Of a stretch of 64,000 bases of DNA, positions 1 through 14,500 are shown piece after piece. The translations under genes were made by a program, and so were the position numbers. The stretch covers positions 15,359,031-15,423,030 of the forward strand of contig CM060484.1 of NCBI GenBank assembly GCA_030544235.1, written 5' to 3'. Positions within the stretch are counted from its first letter, which is position 1, and the number at the start of each line of letters is the position of its first letter. A model generated the notes under the pieces. That model was not told the DNA's origin. It made no database searches and saw nothing but the letters and a program-made list of their open reading frames with translations. Source of the stretch: Lepturacanthus savala (lineage: Eukaryota > Chordata > Actinopteri > Scombriformes > Trichiuridae).

Positions 1-271
1 TGATCATATTAATTTTGATCTTTTCCTAAAATAACACTTTAATTCAGGACTTTTACTTGTTAATGAGTATTTTTTCATGACAGTATTTCTACTTTTGTTC
101 AAGTAATGGGTCTGAGTACTTCATCCACAACTGATTCTGTAACAACACCAGCATCTCTGTAAAATCTTAAAATGTGTTACCCTCCACCATGGTAGATAAG
201 AAGATGCTAGAGAAACAATGGGATGTGTTTATTCCGACCTCTGACCCTGAATCTAAAAAAGTCAGACTCAC

Positions 272-374
272 CGTGTAGACTCACAGCTGATGCAGTCTTC
301 ACTTCGTGGCCCTGTGCACTTCATGCACGTTGAATCACACGCGTGGCACTTCCCATTACTGCCCTGGTACTCTC
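272..374 (-). CDS. pcsk5: pcsk5 exon 21: further Cys-rich repeat, last exon in the window
   Basis: Completes G876, then residues 877-909 and two bases of codon 910. EYQGSNGKCHACDSTC and KCTGPRSEDCISCEST align with EYVDEHGHCQTCEASC and KCQGPTQEDCTTCPMT of PCSK5. PCSK6 has no unit here, which supports the PCSK5 assignment. The exon ends in a good GTGAGT donor, so coding sequence must continue left of base 1. Confidence 0.9.
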
Positions 375-3300
375 CTGATAGACATACAGCACAAGAACGG
401 CATTAACTCAGAATCTAATAATCATCATGAGGCATAGAGGTAGGTTTAATGTGAGATGCCAAAGAGTGGAAGACACATTCAGTATACACCAAACAACTCA
501 GCTTTGCTTTTGCAGATAAACAAAGCTGACAGAAAGTGATGATAATGTCTTTCACAATTACACTACCGTTCAAAAGTTTGGTGTCACTTAGAAATTTCCT
601 TATTTTTGAAAGATAAGCACTGTTTTTTTCAAAAAAGATAACTTTAACTTCATGTTGAAAATACACTCTATACATTGCTAATGTGGTAAATGACTATTCT
701 AGCTGCAAATGTCTGGTTTTTGATGCAACATCTACATAGGTGTATAGAGGCCCATTTCCAGCCGCTATCACTCCAGTGCTCATTGCATCAGAAGGCTAAT
801 GGATGATTAGAAAACCCTTGTGTAATCATGTTAGCACAGCTGAAAACAGTTTAGCTGGTTAGAGAAGCTATAAAACTGACCTTCCTTTGACGAAAGCAAA
901 GTTTCAGGGAAATAAATTATTATTTCAAATGTCTTGGCTATATCTTCTATTCATTTTACAACTCATGGTGGTAAATAAAAGTGTGACTTTTCATGGAAAA
1001 CACAAAATTGTCTGGGTGACCCCAATCTTTTGAACAGTACTGTATATACATGTAGCATTATAAAAAATGCCCATGAAACACTTTATACTCGTAGCTGCTG
1101 TGCATGAATGCTGTTAATTAAATCGGAGAAGTGAGAACTAAATATGTCAAGGTTGCATTATGTTTATCTTGAAGCAGTGAGATGATGCATAATAGAAGAC
1201 TGACCGTCTGCGCACACAGAGTTAACCACACACACTCCCTGCTGCAGGCTGTGACCACTGGAACAGCTGCTGCAGTTTCCCGTGCCCGGCCCTGCACAGG
1301 TGAGACAGCTGGCATCACACCTGAAGCGGAGAGAACGGAGACTGAACACATGCACGTGCACACACAAACACACACACTGACTGAAACACACACAGAAAAA
1401 AAATCTACACTCATACACAAAACACAGGCACAAAATGACAAACAAGCACCGTCACATACACACGCACTTACACACACGCACATAGAAGCCAAACACCAGA
1501 ACAAGGCCTGCCATCTGCAGATAAACAAACCACCCACACCTGAACACACACCAGAGAGCTCACCTCCTACATATACTTTGCCCATCAGCTATCTCTGGCT
1601 CCACGGCGTAGAAGCCGACACCACAGGATGGCACACACCTCCACTCCTCCATCAAGTAGCCTTCTGCACAACGGTTGCAGGCTCCAACACCTGCACCTGA
1701 TGCCGCATGAGGCACAGATGCAAACATGTTGGACAAAAGACACAAAAGAGTGCAAGAGTGCATGCAAAGTTCACATTGTTTGATATGTCTTTGTTATGAC
1801 AACTTGACATAAACCAAGACAAAATAAATAAACACATATATGATAAACATGACATAGCAGACCTTACTGTCAAAATTATAATATATATTGAGTTTATATC
1901 TTACATTACATTATATATTATGACATCATGATGAAAGTACAACATTTAGGATATAATCACTATGATCCTGTCACAGCTAATGACAAAATGAACTGTATAT
2001 GACAGTTTAATGGTGGTTCAATGGAAAATATAAGCTCAATACTTTTTTTTTTAAAGTTTGACAGTAAGGTCTGCTATGTCATGTTAATGACAGATGATTT
2101 TTCTTGTTTTATGTCAAGCTGTCACAACAAAGACATGTTAAACAATGTCATGTCATGATTATGATCTTATGATCTTATGAACCCCCATTCAAATAAAGTG
2201 TTACCAGCAACAATAGTAGTAGTAGCAGTAGTAATAGTACTGTCATAAACATGGCATATGTAGCAGACCTTGCTGTCAAACTTTAAAAAACTATTGAGGT
2301 TATACCATCATAATGAAAATCACAACATTTAGGACACAATCATAACGGCCTGTGACAGCCAATGTTAAAACAAACACACACAGTCAATGTAAGATATAAG
2401 CTCAATATTTTTTAAAGCTTGACACTAAGACATGTTCATGACAGGTTATTTTGTCTTGGATTACATCAAGTTGTTATAACAAAGACATGTCAAACAGTGT
2501 CAACTTTGCATGTCATGATTATGACATGTTGACATGTTATTACAGTCTTATGAACCCCCATTCAAATAAAGTGTTACCAGCAACAATAGTAGCAGTAGCA
2601 GTAGTAATAGTACTGCAACAAAGATAAAGATGTCCAAGCACCGAGTGGAAATTTCCATACGGTTTATTACTGCTGACCCTTGACCCCTTGAGCTCTGCCC
2701 TCACCTGCACAAGTAGCGCAGGCCTTGTGACAGGGCTCGCACGTGCCTCCCTGCCTGTCATGGTAGAAGCCGGCCGCGCAGCTCCGCTGGCAGCGATTCC
2801 CCTGCAGGCTGGAGAGGGCGGAGAGAGAGCATGTGGCACCGTGACACATGCAACCAATCATGTGACACCACAAAGGTGACTCACTGCCATTTGACTGCGG
2901 GCTCAGTTTTCCAGCCCACAGCACACCACAACAAGCATTTGGCGAACTGAGTCAGTGAACACCGTATCCCGGAAACTTCTAAGTCCGCAATACGGTGGAT
3001 GTGTCAGAGGTGTTTTGTGAGGCTGCGATGATAGGGCGCTAAAAATGGAAATGCTTTTAGAGCTGCGGAGATAACGCTTGCTCATGGATACAAAAATAAT
3101 ACACAAAACGCTGTAGCTCGTCCTAATGGTTATGATGCTGCGGAAGGTGTGTGTGTGCTTGTGTGTGTGTGTGTGCACAAGGAGAATCTGTATTCTTAGC
3201 AGCCAGAGGAGAAGGAGCAATGTTTACTGAGCAGTTAATCCAAGCAACATCAGAGAATTTGTTTCACCTTGTGTCTGGTTTGCATTCCGTGCAGATGCTG

Positions 3301-4463
3301 TAGGAGGTGCACTTCAAGCAGTTTTCACTGCACTTTCTGCACATATTTGTATCTGTGGGGAAATCAAACAATACACACAGAACACACACACATCACAGCG
3401 ATTAATCAATCTTACTCACACACCCCTCAACTGCAGTTACATCAATTGACTATTCATTAGCAGGCTCATACAGCTGCGATCAACAATTCAGCGATCCATG
3501 GATCCTTAAAGGTTCACGTGAGAATATATTCTTTCTGTCTTGTTAATGAATAAGGCTCTATATTGTTATTGAACTGATCCCACTTAATGCCCAACCCAAT
3601 CCCATGTATGTGTATCCAAAGCCTGATATATCTTCTCTGTGCCGTAGGCCCCTGTTATTGTCCAAAAGCTATTAAAAAGTCAGGGAGACACAGGGCAACA
3701 CTGGATGACATGTTCCTTCACCGTGACAATTGCAGTCATGGTAGTTTGTTTAGAAATGGCTTCGAAAAGGCCCAAGGCATTGGCATGGAGGAAGAAATGA
3801 TGTTATTGTGGAATAATAATATCATGAAATTCACATTGGTTATGGTTAAGGGCCAAAAATCCCACCGTGGTCGAGGTAGTAGTTATCGCCACAGAGAGCC
3901 GTGCAGGTATTGGTCCCCTCTGTCAGGTGATGACTGGGTAGACAGGAAGTGCACTGGTCGCTGCGACTCCCAGTGCAGCTCATGCAAGAGGAGAAGCACC
4001 TCTTACATCGCCGGCGGTCGCCCCAGAATCCTCTGGGACACTCTGACACACACAACCTATAGAACAGAAAGCACAAAGAGGATGAGGAGAGTAACTATAA
4101 ATAAGGAAGAATGGAAAAATGTTATTCTGGGGCCTTTTTCACCATCATAATAATAAAAACATGAATGAATTAGCACAATGAAATAAAAAAATAAGAGACC
4201 AGTGCATTTTTTTCTGAAATCAGTATCTCTACATGTATTCCAGCCATTCCATTCCAGCATCTGTTGAATTCCAACACACTTGCACATCTCAATCTGCTTA
4301 AAAAGATACTGATTAGGTAAACAAACAACAACGGTAAAGACTTGTGGAGAGCATTCCAAGACGCATGAAATCTGTGAACTCTTCTTAAGAGTAAACATTG
4401 GTATTATATTGTTTTAAAATGAATTTGATCTTGTTTCTATGCATTGTTTGAGGTCTGAAAACA

Positions 4464-4560
<97 letters not shown>

Positions 4561-5463
4561 AAAATCAGAAAAACTGATAATTTTGCAGTGGTCTCTTATT
4601 TTTTTTTCCAGAGTTGTATATAGTGTAGAGTAAACAGGTGATCATTTTCATTAACATATCCTGTATACTGCACTCTAGATGTACTAACTGAATTCTGTAA
4701 TCATGCTAACCTTGTGTTGTTCTTGAACTTGAGGAAAAAGTGTAAGCATGTGACACACTGCTGGGGGCTGGGTCCCTCACAACCATCGTCGCTGCATTCT
4801 GGGTTGCAGGGTCCTGGAAGGGCAGAGCCTCGCAAAGTCAATGCACCGTCATGGCAACAGAGTTATTCAAGTTATTCAGTTTTCTGATTGAGCTCCATAT
4901 TTATGTGAAAAAAACAAAACAAAAAAAACTAACCTCACTTGACATACATATCTGGTGTCTGAGGGATCTGAGCTGGATCGGCTTAATACCAGCATGGTGC
5001 CATGACTCACCGGTGTATTCTTCAGTGAGGTCACTGTCCATCGGCGTCTCAGCTGATCGGGCTTGCTTGCCATGTACGGGGTACGGTTGCTCTGCGGTGC
5101 CATAAATCACCAGAGACCACTCCTTTAACATCCCTGCCATAGAACAGAGAAACAGGGAAAAAAAAGAGCGAGATAAGACATTTGTCCCAGGAGGCACTCT
5201 ATCAGAGCTGTTGTTCTAGTTAAGGTTCAATATATGTTTCATAACACTGAAATGTTACAAAGAGGAAGCACAGACCCAGTTCAGAGTCGTTTCTCTTCTG
5301 AGACGGAGTATCCTGGATTTTCAAAGTCCACTCCCCTGCTGCCTGCTCCCCCCAGCAGTGAGTTGTCATGAATTCCCAGTTCTGGAATCCCTCGGTGGAG
5401 GCGTCAAAAGGCCTGAATCAAAGCATCTCATTAGCATGATTCTATTACTACTACTACTAGTAG

Positions 5464-5554
<91 letters not shown>

Positions 5555-8500
5555 CATAACCATATATGACAGTTTAATGTCAATGTTTTTTTTAATAGTA
5601 GTAGTAGTTAAAAAACTAATAGTAGTTTTTTAATGGTTTGATAGTATTGTCTGCTATGTCATGTTTATAACAGGTTATTTTGTTTTTGTTTATATCAAGT
5701 TGTCATAACAAAGACATGTCAAACAATATCAGCTTTTCATGTCATGATTATGACAGTGTTATTACAGTCTCATAAACTCCCTTTTAAAAAATGCGGTACC
5801 TTGTTACTACTGCTTCTACTACTATGACAAGTATTCCTGCTACTACTACTAATGCTACTGATACCGGTACTGCTATCACTAACACTAATAGGATTACTAC
5901 TATTGCTACTACTACTGTTGATGCTACTACCGGTATTTATAACATATAAATTATGCTGTAAATAAAAGTAACAATACAACAATGCAATACACAGATGCTG
6001 CATTTTACTTCTCTAAAAATAGAGCATTATCAGCCCAGTGTCTTTGCATATCAATAGTGAAAGTATTTAAATAAAGTGTACATGTGTATAATCAGATATT
6101 TTTTGTAGTAGTAATATAAGTAGCATTTTTTGTATAAGAATATTGCTTATATATGCAGTGTAAATTGTAACTATATCTTTCAAATACATGTTGTAAAGGA
6201 AGAGGTACAGTAAACTGAAGTAGGTCAAGATTGTGCTTTTACATATATGTATGAAAGACACTAAAACAAAGGAAGGGAGCTGCACAGTTATGTGATGTTA
6301 GCTGTGGGTTTGTAATATGGATGAAAAAACATTGAGTTAGAGCAGCTATAACCAGGGTATTTGAACGAAGTTTTATTTTTGGCATTGCACAGTTTGCCTA
6401 AAGTAAGACTCTGCATGTAGCAGATTGCAAGGAGAAGCCAGAAAATTGATTCAGCCAGAAACTAGTCCAGATATTCCAGTTCCCTTGAAACACCATAAGA
6501 GCACTAGACCAGTGTTTTTTTTCCAGTTGTGTTTGCCAAAATCCACAGCTTTTCCCCCCTTATTGGGACAATGTGCCATAGTGAAGAATCTAGCGCTGCG
6601 GGGTTTGCGCCTTGCTCTTAACGAAAATGAAGCCACAGGGAGAGTGTGGAAACATTTCCCCACAGTCGGCCTGTAATTGTTCTGCGATACCTGTTAGCCA
6701 GCAGCTGCGACACGGTGCCTGAAGGTGACGTGAGCGTAATGGAAAGGTCGCCGCGACGTCTGTGAATGATGGTAACACGGACAACGACATGCTCCACATA
6801 AACAATGTGCCGCAGGGACTTGCCGGAGCAGCCCGTAGTCTTGTATATGGATGTCAGCGCCGAGTCTGGATGAATTGTTCTGTCAGGAGAGGGAGGGAAG
6901 AGAAGAATAAAGAGACACACACACACACAGTGAGCGGCAGGCAGATAAGAGAAGAGTCAGAAAACAAGAAGCACAAGAAGAGTTATAAGGGAAAGGAGCA
7001 GAGGAGACACCCATTAAAGTGTGTGAGAAGCCATCGGAGACAGGAATAGATGTTGTGTGATAAAAGGGAATCAAGGAAAGCCCTCACTCAAAGTGGAGAT
7101 CTCTTGCAGCATGGTGGGTTTGATACCTGCTGAGCGGGATGGGGGCCTCCTCCACACACACGTGCTGCGCGGGAACTCCTCTCCAGCGCTCAGACAGCTT
7201 CACCTGGCTCTCAGCATCCAGCAGGCCGAAGCCGTACAGGTGGCTCACTGACAGATCAGACATGCCCACCCGAAAACACACAGACACACACGCACCCACA
7301 CACACACGCACTGCATTTTAGCTGGGGCATTAAAGGATATAAAAGTCTTCACCCACTCCTGGGACTTTGTAGGCGTTTATCACTGTTCTGCTCGCAGAAT
7401 CTCATTATCTCGTACGCTCACTGTTTTATAGTTTCCCTAAAATGAGCCGAGAGACCACGCACCAAAATACGCTGTAATGGAAATTTATACGTTATATTGT
7501 CGTATTATGTTATAGTGAATTATAGTGAATTACAGCCGTAATTCACTGTGCACAGGGTGACAGTGTATCTTTGTTTAATCCTTGTGTGAGAAGCTCCTCT
7601 CCCGCCTCTTCCCAACAGTGAGGCTGTGTATTCGGCCTTCAACTTTTCATTCTCAGCAAATAGAGGCAGAGGAGGGAAACCTCCCAGGAAAGAAAGATAC
7701 TAGGGCTATGATAAAATGGAAGGAGGGGATACTGTATTGATTTAAAGACGACTGTTTGTCTTTCAGGATGACTAATATCGTATATGGGATCTTCATACAA
7801 TGTGTCTTAGCCATTGGTAACCATTTGCAAATGTGAATTCTGACGATTGCAATAAAACTCCCTTAACAATGATGATAAAGAACTTGTCGTTGCTCGTCTT
7901 CTTCACTGTAAGTTTTTAGAGGATTGCATTTTAAACAGTGAAGCAACTGTTCATTCTCTTCTGGCAAATGAAAGTAAAGTATGGATGAATTTGAATGATT
8001 TGCAGTAAAAACGAAAACCTCAGTTCAGCCTCCGTCAGGCCATTTTAGCTCCTGTCTCTTTAAGGCCCCTCTCCTGATGAGCTCGCTTGCCCCTGATTGG
8101 CCAGTTCCAGGAAGCTGCCACAGGAGGCTTCGTCACAGGCCCAATCCCTAAGTACCCCCTAAGGCCTCGCAGACGTATTTGACATCAACTGGTGAGTGTT
8201 TGAGTGTAAGAGGCTGTAAGGGTTTGAAAGGGTGTTTACCGCTTTAAAAAAAAAAAAAATAATAATAATGCTTCAGGGCTTCCCCTGGTAACCCCTTATG
8301 TAGCGTCACACTGCTATGAACTGTGGGTAATTCCCCCAGGCGAAGTCTGCAAAAAAATGCAGACTTTGACAGAAAGTGTGCATGAAAGGCTCAAAAAGTC
8401 TGCAAGGGAGCCCCCGTGTGCTCGACAGTTTGACAGTGGGAGAGCCCTAAGCCCTTAGACTTATCAGGAATGTGCCTCAAATTCAGAGTCTGTGAGCGTG

Positions 8501-11500
8501 GACGTTGGGATTGGACCCTTGATGCGTAAAGAGAATTGGAAAGTTCCTCAGCGACACCAAAAGAGCTGCTTCCCCAATGGACCCACTGGGCCCAGAGAGC
8601 ATAGTTTAGCCCTCCAGCTAACATCAACAGGGTTAAAATAACTCATTTGTGTGGCTCTTCTAGACTTTTTAAATGTTATCACTCCAAATGAATTAAACTC
8701 TGATAGTTGAATGGTTGTGACGCTCAGAAAAATGTATCCAGCCTTTTACAGCTGTCTCTTTTTCCATGATTATGTATTGAGGAGTAAAAAGCTCACATGA
8801 CGTTGTAATCCCACAGTTTGGCCACTAGTAAAAATGGCTTCAAAGCCTGGTTCTGTTTCTTCTCAACAAACCAAGAACAAGCAAATAGGAATTCACTATT
8901 TTTTCTAAAACTATCCTTTCTAAAGCCCTGGCTTTTGATTTGCAGGGAACTTTTCCACACATACTAACCTGGAGTTTTGGACCTTTGACTAAAATAGATC
9001 CGACATAATAACAGTATGTATGTAAATGACAGCAAAACCACAAAAGGCATATCCCCTTTAATCAAAAGCGGTGGGAGTTCCAATGGGAATACCTTTGTAT
9101 CCAGCTCCGTTTACACACCAGTCAGAAGCAATGAGGTGATCAGGTTTTGATGTTCGGACAATAATGTGCTGCACATCCCTCCACGTTAGCAAGGGGCTGA
9201 GAAAAGGTCAGAGAAGAACGTCACACCATCGCCTGAGATTTCCTATTGATTTTAAGGTTGCTTGCATGTATGGATTTAAATTGTCGGACGGCTGCATACT
9301 TGGCTTCCAAAGTGAGAGCGATGACACCTGCTGCCACGGAGGAGGAGAGGGAGGTCCCCGATTTAGCTCTGCCACAGCTCTGCTGAGGACCCAAGGTCAC
9401 CTGACAAGGACAGAAAATCCTTTAAGCTTTCTAATATATTTAATAAGTAAAACCTAACAATAATAAAACAAAATCTATATAACAATAATCTCTTGATATT
9501 ACACTACACCGTTTTTTTAATGTAATCATATGTATTAGACTATTGAATTTACAGGATTTTACAGGATCAATATGTTATTTGTGAATTAAACGCCTTGTGA
9601 ATTGATTTTCTAGAAAATATATCACTACACTATATGTATATCAGTCTTTCACTACGAAAAGAAATCCATATGGTACCTGTATATAACAGTGCTTACTTAA
9701 ACATGGAGGTTTAATCTTATGAATATAGCTAATCTTTGACCATATGAAATTATCTAGATGAATAACATCAGCCTTCTTTTTAATCATATTTTTCATTATT
9801 ATATCATAGAATGGTCCTCATTCACTACTCTAACAGACTGCAAATACTGTACATCTCTTTCAGAAAGCTCAAATTATGTGCATATGAGATCACTTGCAGA
9901 GACAAAAGCAATAATTATTATTAAAATAATTGACAAAACATAAATCATGATAATATATTTGAGAAGCATGTATTACATCTTACATGGAACTGGAAATTGC
10001 AACTGCCTTATCTAAGCCTTTTCTTTGTGTATTTGCTATGTGTATTCCCCATCTGTTCCTATTTAAACTGTAACCAGTGTGCTGTCTCTCAGCCAGGTCT
10101 CCCTCGGAAACGAGATTTCGATCTCAATGGAATTCTTGGTTAAATAAAGGTTAAACAAAAATAAATTGCCAGGTGCGCAGCATGAGTGTGTCGTTGGCCC
10201 TTTGTCAGGTGTGCGAGCAGACACTGATACAAGTAAGCATGAGTAAAAAAACCCTCAGTAAGGCGGAGGCTATGAGGACCAGCCCTCAGTGTTCACCTAA
10301 TTTAGCGTAATGAGCCGCCCAGCTCTGTTTACCCATGACCCCTGCAAATAATACAACGTGAGAGAAGTATCATGCCATCAATCATGCAAAAACCCTGCTC
10401 CAGTAATCCAATAAAACTGTTGAAGTAAATGGGGAAATGCCCTAGAAACAGTCAGGAGTCAGGTCATTTCTTAAAGGAGGTTGCAGCTAAAGCACTAACT
10501 TCACTTCCTCATTTCTGTGTCTTGTGAGCTCAAAAATCATTGTTCTAACAGGAACAGTTAGTTGTTTACAGAGCGTATCTCTGGAGAATATTTGCTTGAT
10601 TGACAGGTAAAAATGCAAAAAGAAGTTTATTCAAGTGTACTATGAGTATACTTATTCCATACTAAAATTGAGGAAGTATACTTGAAGGTGACTTTTTCTA
10701 AACTATATTTTATATACTTAGGAATAGTATAGTGAAGTATACTTGGCTTATACTGAAAAGTATAAACTGAAGTCTAAGACTAAGTAAAGACTAAGTACTA
10801 AGTCTTACACTTATACTTTTACACTAAAACTTATATTTACTAGTATACTTTTTACATTTTTCTGCCAGAAAGTACAAATACTTAGTATATCTTGCTCCAA
10901 GTGCATAATACATTCAAGTCATTGACTTGTGCTTAACATTTAATTTATTTATTAATATAATGCTGGAGTTTAACACTTTAAAGTATATACTATTTACATT
11001 TCATTGGTCTTTGTTACTGAAATGTTTGAAAATATATCAAACTTGTTTTCAACATTCTGTCTTGTGATTTTGTAAATACATCACACTCTGTACACTGTAC
11101 ATATGAGTAAACTTTAAGAATATTAACATATAGTATGTACATATAGTACATATAGTATGAGTAAACCTTAAGAATACTTAACATATAGTATGTACTGTGG
11201 AGTCTCGCTCCAGCCGGACAGGTAAGGTTTCTGACAGGGAGAGCCAGAGTGAGGGACACAAAGGGCGGGGCCTCAGACAGGCCCGTTGCTAGGGCAACTA
11301 GTGGACGGGCAGTACCACCTTTCATTCTAGAGCAGCTGGAAGTGATCTCACCTGCTCAATCAGAGGCAGCTGCACTGAAGTTTAAAAGGAGCTCAGGTTG
11401 GTTCCCTCACTCTCTGCTCAACTCTCCTGGGGGAAACACCGTCCGGCGGTCAGCGATAACCTCCGCACTCCACTCATGCCGTATTGGTGAAAGTTGTGTT

Positions 11501-14500
11501 TGTTCAAAAACTCATGTTGTTTCTCTCTTTTGTTTGTAGGCAACATATGACAGAACATGAGGCCCCTTTATTCCCCTTGACCCCGATTATCCCCGAAGGG
11601 AAGCATTTATGTTGAACCGGCATGTTATATACTTTGCCCCGTATTCCCTGAATGACATTTAATTTTGCCTTAATAAATTGGACTTTAAACCTGGAGCTGT
11701 GTCTGGGACTGTGCTGGGTTGGGGTCAGACACCACAGTACATATAGTACATATAGTATGAGTAAACTGTAAGAATACTTTAAGGAGTCTATTTCAAGTAT
11801 ATAAACAGAAATCTACAAGTAATATGCCGAACAAACTTTAAGTATAACTTGTAGTAAACTAGTGAAATAACCAGAGTTTATAAAAAGTATACTTAAGGTA
11901 CTATAATAAACTAGAAACATGGACTTGAAGCATATAACTAGTACAATGGCAGTGTATAGATAAGTATACTTGTGATATACTTTGATAAACTAAAAATAGG
12001 GACTCGAAGTATATAACTAGTACAGTGGCAGTATAGAAATAAGTGCACTTGTGATATACAGTACTTCAAGTATTCAAGAGGGATACACCAAGTACATTGA
12101 TAGCATATAGATGAGTGTACATGTTATATACCTGAAAGTGTACTTTTGCAAACTTAAAACTGAATGAACTTAAAAGTATAAACTTAAAAGTATACTTTTA
12201 TAAACTTGTTCCAATTGTTCCAATTTAGTCTGAACGAGTATTACATTAGTATACTTTCTAGTACACTGAGAGTACATGGTCTGTAGTATACTTTATATAC
12301 TTATACTTACACTGAAGCATACTTAATAAAATGTACTTTAAGTTTACTACTTTTTGCTAAGGGACTGCAACTGCAGTAGTTTTCTTTTCCTTGTGCCATA
12401 CACCCAATTGTATCCAATTATTAAACTACTAAAACATTCCTTAAAGACCAATAATAAAATTTGTCATTCATATAAATTTATTATCAGAAGAGGGAGGAAA
12501 ACATCTAGGCCAATATATCAGAAATGCCCCTCTGTGGGGCATTAAGTGGTTGTTATGCCCACAGAAGCTTGAAGACAAAGTGTTTTCAAAATTAATATCA
12601 TAGCGCAACACATTATCATTTATTGCATAATCTATGTTTGGCACTGCAGGAAAAGCAAAGACAAATTACAACTGCATTACTCAGATTCAGCTTTTCTTGG
12701 ATGGACAAACCTGATCCACAGTACTTTTATTTATTATTCATCAGTTTTATGTATTGTTTGCATTTAAAGTTAAAGGTGTTATGTCAGTAGATAAAAACAT
12801 TTAATTATCATTGTTGGCTAATTTCCAAGAGATTTCCTGGCAGGAACAATGTAACTTTGAGTGAAAGTAGAAATGCCCTTGGAGGAAAAGCTCTATTATG
12901 TCCCAAGTAAATATGAATCAATTATTAGTTAGAAAGATTATTCTTCATGAATATTGCATTACACTGTATGTTTGTCTTTAGACACATTTTTACATTTTTA
13001 CACATTCAGCTTCTCTGCTGGGCATCCATTTAAAAGATACTCCAGGTTACACTAGAAATTACACTAGGAATTATTAATTGGAAGTTTACCAGTTTACCCC
13101 TCTGTTTTCTTTATAATTAGCACCAAATTACATATGCCCTGGAAAATGCAAAATGCAGTCTGTGGAGCGGTTTGTCCGTTCTAGACTACTGTAGAAGCAT
13201 GGATGGATTTGCAGAGGAAAACTTTCTCCCCCATGTAGATAAAATGGCTCCATCTAAGGTAATAAAAACACAAGAATTATCATTTTTATTGAATTACATA
13301 CTAATTAAAACATACTTCTAAGTCTACTCTGCTAGATGCTGCTAAATACCACTAATTCACACTGCTCCTTTAATAACAGTAAAGAAGCAATGTACAAGGT
13401 CTGCTTGCAAGCAGTTGAGCAGTATTCATTGGTGGATCTTTACTATTGGAAACCTTCATATAGATGTAATTCTGAGTGAATGATATGTACATCCTGCACT
13501 CATTTACTTCCATTACCCATATTGACGTTTCTTAGCACAGTAATGGCTTATCATATACTGGAGTACTATACAATTATACGTTTCCCACAGCCTTTATACT
13601 CACCACTTCCTCTGTTTCCCCACCAGTGTAAGCTGTTGCCAGCGTGGACGAGCACCGCTCCAGGTAATCTAGCGGGCTCCTGTGCCGTGTGCTGCTGCTG
13701 ATGGAGATGGTGTAGATACTGTTGCTGTAGCCGTCACACGAACAGTGGTCACCCCTTCGCCCTCCATTCCCTGCCGCCCAGACAAACACGGAGCCCCTCC
13801 CGTGCCGGCCCTGAGATTAATTGGGGAAGCAGACAGAAGTGATTAATGTATTAATGATATTTACACATTGATAAGGAGGGAAAAGATAAGCCCTTGAAGT
13901 AAATATACAGCCTCAGGTAGGACACAGTTGTAAACAAACACACACACACACAGCCAACAAGCCTTTTCCTTCCCCTTTCACACACATACTCATGCTCGTT
14001 TTTTCTTCTCACTGTTTGAATGCCGTTCTGTAAGGCGAGACGAGTCAGAGGCCCAGGTCCCTCCAAAGTGGCGCCATCATCTTCTGGCCCCCAGCTAGAT
14101 AAGTAAATATCAACGTAATGCGGTCTGAAGCTCAGTGATTGGGCCTCCACGATGTCTGTCACATCTCCATCCAGCATACGGATGCCTACAGGTTAAGGGG
14201 GCAAGAGAAGCCATTAAAATATCTGAATCCATTACATACATCTGGCCTCCAGAAGTCTTTCGACATGCTACGGTTTTCATGGAACCCACCGCCGATCCGC
14301 GCATGGAAAGAGACTCCAACCGTGCACCGAGAGTTATTTGCGGCCGCCGCAACCATCCCTGCACACTGAGTCCCATGGCTTTAGAGAAAGGAGGAGAACA
14401 TCAGAACATGCGGTTAGATGCATATGCATGAGGACAAGACGGGCTATTTCCGTTACATCAAACCAGTGAGAAGACAGAATTCAGACTGGGGAATTTGCAT

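Larger units (their letters stand above)
9401..13603 (-). other. pcsk5 intron between exons 8 and 9
   Basis: AT-rich 4.2-kb intron largely made of repeats: a LINE tail near 10.1 kb, the AGTATACT element with its solo LTR, and a dispersed repeat at 13.1-13.3 kb. I searched it for a second, canonical serine exon (GTSASAP) and saw none. Confidence 0.7.

Noticed and set aside
1118..1700. Reading frames of 90-170 residues on both strands near 1.2-1.7 kb
   Set aside because: They are read-throughs of pcsk5 exons 19-20 into introns, or wrong-frame translations of CA/TG-rich DNA.
3587..4150. 187-residue plus-strand reading frame
   Set aside because: It is the antisense shadow of pcsk5 exon 16 and its flanks, with no family resemblance.
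9300..9400. Premature stop in pcsk5 exon 9
   Set aside because: A first reading one base out of frame gave TAA before the serine. Four G bases at that place put the frame right: it reads GCT AAA TCG GGG ACC and stays open.
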